Of a stretch of 5,598 nt of DNA, positions 1-5,598 are shown piece after piece. Numbering within the stretch: position 1 is the first letter of the stretch; each line of letters starts with the position of its first letter. Origin of the DNA: an uncultured Alphaproteobacteria bacterium (GTDB lineage: Bacteria > Pseudomonadota > Alphaproteobacteria > Rhizobiales > Aestuariivirgaceae). The notes under the pieces were generated by a model. The model had not been told where the DNA came from and did not search any database. It saw only the letters and a program-made list of their open reading frames with translations. The DNA lies in NCBI GenBank assembly GCA_937868035.1, contig CALMLK010000347.1, positions 1-5,598 of the forward strand, read 5' to 3'. The position numbers and the translations under genes were made by a program.

Positions 1-1
1 G

Positions 2-985
2 TATGTGCCGGGGCAGATCATCGACAAGTCCGGGGCGCGTTCCGTCGAAGTGCAACTTGCGGATGGGCGCTGGCTGCAGATCAACGAGCGGCGCACCAAG
101 GACGGTGGCTTCGTATCCGTGGGCACTGACATCACGCCGCTGAAAAAGCAGGAGGAGAACCTGCTGTCGTCTGAAAAGACCCTGATGGAGGCCGTGCGCG
201 ACCTGCAGAAGGAACGGCAGACAGCCGAAGAACAATCGCAGCGCCTCGCCGAACTGGCGGACAAGTACGCGAGCGAAAAGGCGCGCGCCGAGGCGGCGAA
301 CCGCTCCAAGTCCGAATTCCTCGCGAACATGAGTCATGAGTTGCGCACGCCGCTCAATGCCATCATCGGCTTCAGCGAGGTTATGACGAACGAGTTCTTC
401 GGTCCGCTGGGCACGCCGAAGTATATCGAATACGCAAACGACATTCGCCGTAGCGGCCAATTCCTGCTCGACGTCATCAACGACATTCTCGACATGTCGA
501 AGATCGAGGCCGGCCGTCTCGACCTCGAGATCAGTGAATTGTCGTTCCCCTCTCTCCTGGAGGAAGTGATGCGTCTCGTGGGGCCGCGCGCAGCCGAGGG
601 CAAGTTGACACTTGTTCAGGACAGCGAGAATGCGCGCCCATTCCGCGCCGATCGCCGCGCCCTCAAGCAGGTCATGATCAACCTGCTCTCCAATGCGGTG
701 AAGTTCACACCCGAAGGCGGGAAAGTGACGATCAGCGGGCGAACGACCGCGACCAACTTCGTGTTCACAATCACCGATACGGGCATTGGCATTCCGCAAC
801 GGGACATTCAGAAGCTTGGCCGGCCCTTCGAGCAGGTGGAAAACCAGTTTACCAAAAGCCGCGGCGGTTCAGGCCTTGGCCTCGCCATTTCGCGCTCACT
901 GGTGGAACTGCACAACGGCACGCTCGACATCGTGAGCGTGGTGGGCCGCGGGACAACCGTGACGGTCACCCTGCCCTCGGCCTGA
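2..985 (+). CDS. PAS-domain sensor histidine kinase, PleC/DivJ-like, C-terminal part (5' truncated by window edge)
   Basis: This is the cytoplasmic end of a two-component sensor kinase that autophosphorylates on histidine and passes phosphate to a response regulator. The reading frame is open from base 2, so the true start lies outside; the GTG at 5 is internal. Numbering from that GTG: residues 1-45 look like the end of a PAS fold (GRWLQINERR...VGTDIT), and 46-100 form a charged helical linker that is probably coiled coil. The H-box SHELRTPLN has phospho-accepting His111, and its Glu112 and Thr115 fit phosphatase-capable kinases. The N-box lies around 220-233 (NLLSNAVKF), G1 at 258-263 (DTGIGIP), the F-box near 275, and G2 at 287-292 (GGSGLGLA). 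The stretch after the H-box (FFGPLG...YANDIRRSGQFLLDVINDILDMSKIEAG) is typical of alphaproteobacterial PleC/DivJ-class kinases that act on DivK. Catalytic residues look intact. It ends 6 bp from the convergent gene. Kinase identity is certain; PleC orthology is inferred. Confidence 0.93.
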   Translation, partial: YVPGQIIDKSGARSVEVQLADGRWLQINERRTKDGGFVSVGTDITPLKKQEENLLSSEKTLMEAVRDLQKERQTAEEQSQRLAELADKYASEKARAEAANRSKSEFLANMSHELRTPLNAIIGFSEVMTNEFFGPLGTPKYIEYANDIRRSGQFLLDVINDILDMSKIEAGRLDLEISELSFPSLLEEVMRLVGPRAAEGKLTLVQDSENARPFRADRRALKQVMINLLSNAVKFTPEGGKVTISGRTTATNFVFTITDTGIGIPQRDIQKLGRPFEQVENQFTKSRGGSGLGLAISRSLVELHNGTLDIVSVVGRGTTVTVTLPSA

Positions 986-991
986 GCCTCT

Positions 992-1534
992 TCAATTGCG
1001 GCGGCGGCGCGCGGCGCGTTCGGCCCGGTCGCGGATGGCCTGGGCGAGTGCCTTGCGTTCATCCGGAGTCAGCTTGCCGACGATTTCCATGGTGACGCCT
1101 GCGCCACCCGCTGCGAGACTGCCGTTGCCTGTCGCAAAGGCTTCGACGGCCGCACGGACTTCAGCGTCGCTTGCATCTGGTTTTTCCAGCGCTTCGGCAA
1201 GTTTGAGCGGCGAAGCGTCGGACGTGGCGCGGAGTTCCCGCAGTTGATGCAGCTTGTCGTGCACGATCCCCATCAGCTCTTCCCGCCGCTCGCGTGGCAG
1301 GTTGCGGAGGAAATCGCGAGGGATCATCTGGATGTAGCTCGCGCCCATCAGGCGCTCAGCCCGGCGGCCTTCAAAGCCGAAGCCCAGGGCCAGCCCGATC
1401 ACCAGCAGGTTCGCCATCAAGGAGACGCCGAGCAGGAGCGTCCACCAGCGTGAACGCAATTGTGGCAGCCACGGGCGGCGGGTGGGCGGATCTGGCGTCA
1501 CCGGCGGTTCCATCGGTGTCATCGCGTCGCTCAT
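992..1534 (-). CDS. Membrane-anchored periplasmic heavy-metal-sensor-like protein (CnrX/CpxP/Metal_resist family)
   Basis: 180 residues. A proline-rich cytoplasmic N-terminus (1-26) is followed by arginines (27, 29) and one hydrophobic segment at about 31-53, giving an N-in, C-out anchor. The remaining ~125 residues are helical and charged, with two motifs recalling the LTPxQ repeats of Spy/CpxP/ZraP proteins: FLRNLPRERREEL (75-87) and KLTPDERKAL (154-163). This matches the 'periplasmic heavy metal sensor' group that includes CnrX. It has no cysteine; the only histidines are H92 and H96 (HDKLH), possible metal ligands. The C-terminus is arginine-rich (AARRRRN). By analogy with CnrX it would sense metal or envelope stress and control the anti-sigma protein. 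The ATG overlaps the upstream stop by 4 bp (ATGA), and GAGGA lies 9 nt before it, which supports this start. Family assignment comes from topology and motifs; the ligand is unknown, and a periplasmic chaperone role is an alternative. Confidence 0.78.
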   Translation of the reverse strand: MSDAMTPMEPPVTPDPPTRRPWLPQLRSRWWTLLLGVSLMANLLVIGLALGFGFEGRRAERLMGASYIQMIPRDFLRNLPRERREELMGIVHDKLHQLRELRATSDASPLKLAEALEKPDASDAEVRAAVEAFATGNGSLAAGGAGVTMEIVGKLTPDERKALAQAIRDRAERAARRRRN

Positions 1535-1896
1535 GAAAGATCGTCCTCGTTGAAACTTTCCACATCTTCGATGCCGGTGACGGCGTCGTCGCTGTTCCCG
1601 GCCAGCATGTCGTAAGCGGTGGACGGCAAATAACTCTCAAGCGTGCCGCCGCTGCCCAGGTAGATGCCGAGCGCCAATGACGCGGCAAGCGGCAAGCCCG
1701 CCAGCCAGCCAATCCGCGAGGGCGCTGCCGCCGACCGCCGGAACGGAACAACCGTATTTGCGGGTGGTGACGATGCTTCGCCCGCAAGCCGCTGCATCAG
1801 CCGGTCGCGCGCACCTTCCGGCAATGATGGCACTGTTGCATGGGCCAGCAGGAGATCAAGTTCCCGGTCAGTCATGGGTTCATGGTTGCGGTTCAT
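1531..1896 (-). CDS. Small single-pass membrane protein, putative anti-sigma factor
   Basis: 121 residues. The cytoplasmic N-terminal ~60 residues begin with MTDRELDLLLAHATVPSLPEGARDRLMQRL, the short helical type seen in small anti-sigma proteins. Arginines at 53, 54 and 61 precede one hydrophobic segment at about 63-81. The last ~40 residues should be periplasmic and are strongly acidic near the end (EDVESFNEDDLS). There is no cysteine and no HxxxCxxC zinc anti-sigma motif, so it would belong to the non-ZAS kind, like CnrY. It lies 3 bp after the sigma gene and overlaps the CnrX-like gene by 4 bp, so the three are probably translated from one message. Expected role: hold the sigma factor at the inner membrane until the periplasmic partner signals. 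The start is fixed by an AGAAAGGA sequence 8 nt upstream; ATG at 1875 (residue 8) is a weaker option. The function rests on context and topology rather than on a recognised domain. Confidence 0.7.
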   Translation of the reverse strand: MNRNHEPMTDRELDLLLAHATVPSLPEGARDRLMQRLAGEASSPPANTVVPFRRSAAAPSRIGWLAGLPLAASLALGIYLGSGGTLESYLPSTAYDMLAGNSDDAVTGIEDVESFNEDDLS

Positions 1897-1899
1897 GGC

Positions 1900-2562
1900 T
1901 CAGGTCCTTTCTGCGGCGAGCGTCGCCAGCAGCGTTGACTTGTCGGGGGCTAGGCGTTCCTTGAGGCTGCGGCGGGCCCGCGCCAGAAGGGATTCAAGGG
2001 CATCCACGCTGACGTCCATGATGGCGGCGGCGGCGATGTTGGTCATCTGTTCGAAATGCACCAGCGTCATCGCCAGCTTCTGCCGTTCGGGAAGGCCTGC
2101 AACGGCAGCGTCGATGGTGGCGACGGCGCGGCTTCTGTCCATCGCATCCTCCGCCGTTCCCCGGCCATCGGCCAGTTCGCCTGTCTCGTCCAAGTCCAGC
2201 ATGGGTCTGACCCTGAAACGGTCCATCACAATGTTGCTCGCAACGCGAATGAGCCATCCCCGCAGGGCTGGTCCCTCGCGCACCTGGGAAGGATCGCGCC
2301 ACAGCCGCAGGAAGGCCTCCTGTGCCACATCTTCGGCATCGGCGTGTCCATTCATCATCCGCCACACCACGCGGTGAACGACGGGGAAATGCCGGTCCAC
2401 CAGCGCGGCAAAGGCGTGGGCTTCACGCCGCCCGGCATGCACCAGCAGGTCCGCATCAGTGGCCTGATGCAGACCCGCCACGGGCCGTTCGCGGTATGGC
2501 GTGATGGCCAAGGCGTCTCCGTCAGTTGCCTGTTCCGGCGGATGGGGCTGGTTGCGCCACAT
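1900..2562 (-). CDS. ECF-type sigma-70 family RNA polymerase sigma factor
   Basis: An alternative sigma factor that directs RNA polymerase to a small regulon. With the ATG at 2562 it has 220 residues. Region 2 covers about 36-117: HAFAALVDRHFPVVHRVVWR, the core-binding DAEDVAQEAFLRLW (75-88), and RGWLIRVASNIVMDRFR as the -10-recognition helix. After an acidic linker, region 4 (about 146-205) has LPERQKLAMTLVHFEQMTNIAAAAIMDVS followed by VDALESLLARARRSLKERL, the -35 recognition helix-turn-helix. No region 1.1 or 3 is present, as expected for ECF factors. Residues before about 36 are not conserved-looking and overlap the EF-hand gene, so the start is uncertain. Options are GTG 2583 (62-bp overlap, no clear Shine-Dalgarno), ATG 2562 (41-bp overlap, AAGGG very close), or TTG 2511 (no overlap, GGAG 5 nt upstream). 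Followed by its probable anti-sigma gene after 3 bp. The target promoter is unknown; autoregulation is likely for this class. Confidence 0.92.
   Translation of the reverse strand: MWRNQPHPPEQATDGDALAITPYRERPVAGLHQATDADLLVHAGRREAHAFAALVDRHFPVVHRVVWRMMNGHADAEDVAQEAFLRLWRDPSQVREGPALRGWLIRVASNIVMDRFRVRPMLDLDETGELADGRGTAEDAMDRSRAVATIDAAVAGLPERQKLAMTLVHFEQMTNIAAAAIMDVSVDALESLLARARRSLKERLAPDKSTLLATLAAERT
1905..1912 (-). promoter_or_regulatory. Ribosome binding site of the putative anti-sigma gene
   Basis: Minus-strand AGAAAGGA ends 8 nt before the ATG at 1896 and lies inside the last codons of the sigma gene. It decides the start in favour of 1896 over the in-frame ATG at 1875 and gives the anti-sigma gene its own good initiation signal. 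Confidence 0.7.
2517..2520 (-). promoter_or_regulatory. Possible Shine-Dalgarno for an alternative TTG start of the sigma gene
   Basis: Minus-strand GGAG sits between the EF-hand stop (2522) and an in-frame TTG at 2511, with 5 nt spacing. If used, the sigma factor would have 203 residues and start without overlapping the EF-hand gene. Both sigma domains would be kept. Confidence 0.35.
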
Positions 2563-2983
2563 ATCCCTTGCGCCAGACACCACGCTTGAAGTCGTGGGCT
2601 TCCGCCATGCTCAGGTCTCCATCCTTGTCGGTGTCGGCGCTATTGAACATGTCGGTGGCGATCTTGTCGAGTTCCCGCTGGGTGATTGACCCATCCTTGT
2701 TGGTATCCATGAGGGCCATGGTGCGTTCCAGGCGGCGCTTCAGCACCTCCTGCAGGCGGGCCTCGATTTCCGCGGCTGTCACGGCCTTGTCACCGTTACC
2801 GTCCATTTTCTGCAGGCGCCGTTCGGCCAGCGGGGTGAATTCCGCCAAGGCGAGTTTGCCGTCATGGTTGGCGTCTGCCTTGTCGAAACCCTTCTGGGTG
2901 CGGGGCAGATAGGGTTCATTGGCGAAGGCTGTGCCGACCGCAAGAAGGGCCAGACCGGCTGCCAGAACAATGGTTTTCCTCAC
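2522..2983 (-). CDS. Exported protein with four EF-hand calcium-binding loops
   Basis: 153 residues. Residues 1-21 form a Sec signal peptide (MRKT, hydrophobic core, cleavage probably after AFA), so the protein should be periplasmic or secreted. The mature part carries four 12-residue EF-hand loops: 37-48 (DANHDGKLALAE), 61-72 (DGNGDKAVTAAE), 93-104 (DTNKDGSITQRE) and 117-128 (DTDKDGDLSMAE). Each has acidic or Asn ligands at positions 1, 3 and 5 and Glu at position 12. Loop 2 has Lys instead of Gly at position 6 and may bind poorly. Spacing suggests two EF-hand pairs, as in calmodulin-like folds. No cysteine. The GTG start is well supported by AGGAG 6 nt upstream. It is the first gene of the cluster, and its last codons overlap the start of the sigma gene. 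Likely role: calcium binding or buffering, or calcium-dependent regulation, in the envelope; whether it feeds into the sigma pathway is inference. Confidence 0.9.
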   Translation of the reverse strand: MRKTIVLAAGLALLAVGTAFANEPYLPRTQKGFDKADANHDGKLALAEFTPLAERRLQKMDGNGDKAVTAAEIEARLQEVLKRRLERTMALMDTNKDGSITQRELDKIATDMFNSADTDKDGDLSMAEAHDFKRGVWRKGYVAQPAPSAGTGN

Positions 2984-2989
2984 GTTGAT

Positions 2990-2994
2990 CTCCT
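2990..2994 (-). promoter_or_regulatory. Ribosome binding site of the EF-hand gene
   Basis: Minus-strand AGGAG lies 6 nt before the GTG at 2983. It is the reason for accepting a GTG start that also gives a complete signal peptide. Confidence 0.75.
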
Positions 2995-3016
2995 GATGTG
3001 TTGCCGTCGATTGTCA

Positions 3017-3039
3017 TGTTTGGAACCGGTTTCCACACA
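3017..3039. repeat. Imperfect inverted repeat, candidate operator
   Basis: Arms TGTTTGGAA (3017-3025) and TTCCACACA (3031-3039) are complementary at 8 of 9 positions around a 5-bp centre (CCGGT); an AACCGGTT 8-bp perfect palindrome (3024-3031) sits inside. It overlaps the GGAAAC candidate -35 element of the cluster. It could be a binding site for a dimeric regulator or chance symmetry within a promoter; it has no T-run, so it is not a good terminator. Confidence 0.4.
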
Positions 3040-3099
3040 CAAGACGGACGGCCCGTGAGATTCCGTCGCTGATGTTCACGATTTTTTCCGCAGGCCGGT

Positions 3100-5598
3100 T
3101 CAGGGTGCGGGCGGCCCCACCAGACGGTCAAAGAGGGCGGCAATGCCGGCCTCCTTTTCCCGCAGCACGTCCTCGGCAATGCGCACGTCCGGCACCTGGG
3201 CAGCGGCAGCAATGGCCCGGTTCAAGCCTGGCAGAGCCTTGTCGGGTTCGAAGGTGTGATCGAGGCAGAGCCGCAGCACTTGCGTGAGCCGGTGGAAAAG
3301 ACGCGAGGCCTCGATCAACTGGGCTGCATCGGCGACCGTGAGAACAGACGCAGCTTGCAAGGCTTCGAACGCTGCCACCGTGTTGGTGCGCAGCACGCCG
3401 GGGTGATCATGGGCATGCAGCAGTTGCAGGAACTGGGCGATGAACTCCAGTTCCACAAGGCCGCCCCGCATGCGCTTGATGTCCCACACGGTCTTGGGGA
3501 GATGTTCGCGCAGCATCAGACTGCGCATGTCGACCACATCCTTTCGGGTGGCAGCCTCGTCGCGGTGGGCGGAGAGGAAGCCGTTGATGGCATCCTCCAG
3601 CTCGGCGACCAGGCTGGCGTCGCCAGCCACCACGCGGGCGCGGGTCATGGCGAGCTTCTCCCAGGTCCAGGCACTTTCGGCGTGATAGGCCTTGAAGCTC
3701 GGGAAACTTGCAGCCACCGGTCCCTTGCTGCCTGATGGGCGGAGGCGCATGTCGACCTCGTAGAGCGGCCCCTCGGCAGTGGGCACCGTGAGAGCAGAGA
3801 CGAAACGCTGTGTGAGCCTCTGGTAATATTGCCCGGCACTGAGCGGACGTACTCCTGAGGACTGGCTCACATCCTGCGGATGATCGTAGATCAGGATGAG
3901 GTCGAGATCTGATGAGGCCGTCATTTCGCGCCCGCCCAATTTGCCCATGGCGATCACCGCGACGCGACCCTGTTCGATCGGGCCGTGACGGGTTTCCATG
4001 TCCCGGCGGGATGCCGCAAGCAGGTGCCCGATCATCATGTCGGCGATGTTGGCGAAGCCCGTGCCCGCCTCTTCGGCCGACAGGGTGTCGGAGAGCACGC
4101 GCACGCCCACACGGAATTGCTGTTCGCGGCCCAGCACGCGGGCACGGTCCATGGCGTCTTCCAGCGACAAATCGGCCGGGAGAATTTGGTCGGCCAGGGC
4201 CTGCACCTGCTCACGCGGGGGCAGCGGCCCGAAGAAGCCCGGTTCGAGCACCGCTTCCAGCACGCGCGGACGGCGGCTCATGCCTTCCGCCAGGCGCGGC
4301 GCGGTTCCGAGAATGCGGGCAATCAGGTCGAGAAGCCCAGGATTCGCCTTCAACATGGCAAAGAGCTGAACGCCCGCGCCAAGGCCGGAGAGGAAACGGT
4401 CGAAGGAGGTGAAAGCGCGGTCGGCATCGCCATCGCGCGCCAAGGCCTGCAGCAAGACCGGCATCAATTCGGTCAGGTCTTCACGGGCACGGCGGGTGCG
4501 GGTCGCCGCATAGCGCCCGAAATGCCAGCCGCGAATGGTGGCGGAGACTTCCGACGGCTGCTGGAAGCCCATGCGTTCCAGAGTCTCGATGGTTTCGGGA
4601 TCATCCTCGCCGCCAGTGAAAACGAGGCTGCCGCTCTCGCCAGCCAGCGCATCCGAGGTTTCGAACAGGCGCGAGGAATGGCGCTGAACCGTCTCCAGCA
4701 CGCCCCGCAATTTTCCCGCAAGGGCACCACCATGACCGCAGCCGCAGAGGCGTGCATAATTCTCGAAAGCCTCGGGCTTCGACGGCACGTGGTGGGTCTG
4801 CTGGTCATCGATCATCTGGGCGCGGTGTTCGAAGGTGCGCAGTGCGATGTAGCACTCGGTCAGTTCGGCGGCCGTGTCCGGCGTGATCCAGCGCGCGTCG
4901 GCCAAGGCCTGCAACATCGCCAATGTCGAGCGCCCCCGCAGTTTGGGATTGCGGCCTCCGGCGATCAATTGTTGCGTCTGGACGAAGAACTCGATCTCGC
5001 GGATGCCGCCGCGGCCGAGCTTGAGATTGTGACCTTCAACGGCGATTTCGCCATGGCCCTTCACGGCGTGGATTTGCCGGATCAACGACTGCACATCGGA
5101 GATGGAGGCGAAGTCGAGGTACTTGCGCCAGACGTAAGGGCGGAGCCGCGCCAGGAATTCCTCTCCCAGCGCGATGTCGCCCGCTGCGGCGCGGGCCTTG
5201 ATGTAGGCGGCGCGTTCCCAGTTCTGGCCAAGGTTTTCGTAGTAGTTGGCCGCCGCCTCGATGGCGATTGCGACCTGGGTGGCGCGGGGGTCGGGGCGCA
5301 GGCGAAGGTCGGTCCGGAAGACGTAGCCGTTTTCATCCACGTCCTGAAGCAGACTCACCAGTTTGCGGGTGATGCGGATCGCAATTGATGAAGCCTCCTG
5401 CCCCTCCGCGACAGGCATGGTCTCGGGATCGAAGAGGACGATCAGGTCAATGTCACTGGAATAGTTGAGTTCGCCCGCGCCATGTTTGCCCATGGCGATG
5501 ACGGTGTAGCCGCAATCGATCGACGGCCGGGCGGGATCGTTGAGCACGAGTTTGCCGCCCGCATGAGCTTCAAGCAGCAGCGCGTTGACGGCGGCCGA
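3100..5598 (-). CDS. glnE: Bifunctional glutamine synthetase adenylyltransferase / adenylyl-removing enzyme (N-terminus cut by window edge)
   Basis: GlnE adds AMP to a tyrosine of glutamine synthetase to lower its activity and removes it by phosphorolysis when nitrogen is short, under PII and glutamine control, in the cytoplasm. About 832 residues are present; the frame is open to base 5598, and full-length members are about 950-1000, so roughly 150 N-terminal residues are missing. The family's internal duplication is plain. The first nucleotidyltransferase motif (AMGKHGAGELNYSSDIDLI, Asp codons 5452-5454 and 5446-5448) is the deadenylylase half, and the second (AMGKLGGREMTASSDLDLI, Asp codons 3907-3909 and 3901-3903) the adenylylating half. 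Each is followed by the conserved RGG-x-x-E-(I/L)-EF signature, GRGGIREIEFFVQ near 4978-5020 and MRGGLVELEFIAQF near 3430-3475. No frameshift or missing catalytic residue was seen. Its promoter lies outside the window. Its stop is 116 bp before the EF-hand gene on the same strand, with no strong terminator between. Confidence 0.97.
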   Translation of the reverse strand, partial: SAAVNALLLEAHAGGKLVLNDPARPSIDCGYTVIAMGKHGAGELNYSSDIDLIVLFDPETMPVAEGQEASSIAIRITRKLVSLLQDVDENGYVFRTDLRLRPDPRATQVAIAIEAAANYYENLGQNWERAAYIKARAAAGDIALGEEFLARLRPYVWRKYLDFASISDVQSLIRQIHAVKGHGEIAVEGHNLKLGRGGIREIEFFVQTQQLIAGGRNPKLRGRSTLAMLQALADARWITPDTAAELTECYIALRTFEHRAQMIDDQQTHHVPSKPEAFENYARLCGCGHGGALAGKLRGVLETVQRHSSRLFETSDALAGESGSLVFTGGEDDPETIETLERMGFQQPSEVSATIRGWHFGRYAATRTRRAREDLTELMPVLLQALARDGDADRAFTSFDRFLSGLGAGVQLFAMLKANPGLLDLIARILGTAPRLAEGMSRRPRVLEAVLEPGFFGPLPPREQVQALADQILPADLSLEDAMDRARVLGREQQFRVGVRVLSDTLSAEEAGTGFANIADMMIGHLLAASRRDMETRHGPIEQGRVAVIAMGKLGGREMTASSDLDLILIYDHPQDVSQSSGVRPLSAGQYYQRLTQRFVSALTVPTAEGPLYEVDMRLRPSGSKGPVAASFPSFKAYHAESAWTWEKLAMTRARVVAGDASLVAELEDAINGFLSAHRDEAATRKDVVDMRSLMLREHLPKTVWDIKRMRGGLVELEFIAQFLQLLHAHDHPGVLRTNTVAAFEALQAASVLTVADAAQLIEASRLFHRLTQVLRLCLDHTFEPDKALPGLNRAIAAAAQVPDVRIAEDVLREKEAGIAALFDRLVGPPAP

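Larger units (their letters stand above)
2984..3099 (-). promoter_or_regulatory. Intergenic control region of the EF-hand/sigma cluster
   Basis: The 116 bp between the glnE stop and the EF-hand GTG is the largest gap in the window and is visibly less GC-rich than the genes. Read on the minus strand it contains TTGTGT (3041-3036), then a GGAAAC (3034-3029) that resembles the GGAAC-type -35 element used by many ECF sigma factors, and then an A/T-rich stretch to the ribosome binding site. No convincing -10 element could be fixed, so a promoter here is inferred from position and the partial -35 match. Read-through from glnE is also possible because no hairpin plus T-run terminator was found. Confidence 0.45.

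Noticed and set aside
5..7. GTG at 5 as the start of the histidine kinase
   Set aside because: The frame is open upstream to the window edge and the first residues fall within a PAS fold, so this codon is internal.
1664..2377. 237-codon plus-strand open frame opposite the sigma and anti-sigma genes
   Set aside because: Its translation is Ser/Ala/Arg-rich low-complexity sequence typical of an antisense shadow, while the minus strand encodes a recognisable sigma factor.
3012..3026. GGAAC on the plus strand as an EcfG-type general-stress promoter
   Set aside because: No CGTT-like -10 element at 16-17 bp, and no plus-strand gene follows; it is more likely part of the inverted repeat.
3047..3067. 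Possible glnE terminator hairpin (GACGG...CCGTC) after the stop
   Set aside because: Only a 5-bp stem with an 11-nt loop and no following T-run on the minus strand; too weak to call.
3985..5388. Long 467-codon plus-strand open frame opposite glnE
   Set aside because: It lies wholly antisense to a clear glnE sequence with both catalytic motifs intact. Long antisense frames are common in GC-rich DNA, and the translation shows no recognisable domain.
5545..5547. GTG at 5547 as the start of glnE
   Set aside because: The frame continues without a stop to base 5598, and the product would lack the N-terminal part present in the family.

Overview
The window is compact, GC-rich, densely coding DNA with alphaproteobacterial-looking proteins. 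Two features suggest the order Hyphomicrobiales (Rhizobiales): a hybrid of PleC/DivJ-type histidine-kinase sequence signatures and its closeness to glnE. This placement is an inference from family resemblance, not from a search.

Layout: (1) 2-985, plus strand: the C-terminal part of a PAS-containing sensor histidine kinase, cut by the left edge. (2) 992-2983, minus strand: a tight four-gene cluster, read from right to left. It encodes a secreted four-EF-hand protein, an ECF-type sigma factor, a small single-pass membrane protein that is probably its anti-sigma factor, and a membrane-anchored CpxP/CnrX-like 'periplasmic heavy-metal sensor' protein. (3) 2984-3099: a 116-bp spacer with an imperfect inverted repeat at 3017-3039, the only plausible control region for the cluster inside the window. 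(4) 3100-5598, minus strand: most of glnE (glutamine synthetase adenylyltransferase/adenylyl-removase), cut by the right edge, which removes its N-terminus. No RNA genes, insertion sequences, CRISPR arrays or convincing intrinsic terminators were seen.

The most interesting part is the four-gene cluster. Sigma factor + small anti-sigma without a zinc-binding (ZAS) motif + membrane-tethered CpxP-fold sensor is the plan of the cnrYXH metal-responsive signalling system of Cupriavidus. Here the cluster starts with a calcium-binding-type EF-hand protein exported to the periplasm or beyond. The inferred scheme is: periplasmic signal -> sensor protein -> membrane anti-sigma -> release of the sigma factor -> transcription, with the EF-hand protein as a possible output, buffer or sensor. 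The genes overlap or nearly touch (41 bp, 3 bp, 4 bp), so they are very likely co-transcribed and translationally coupled. glnE and the kinase look like flanking housekeeping or cell-cycle genes rather than parts of this module.
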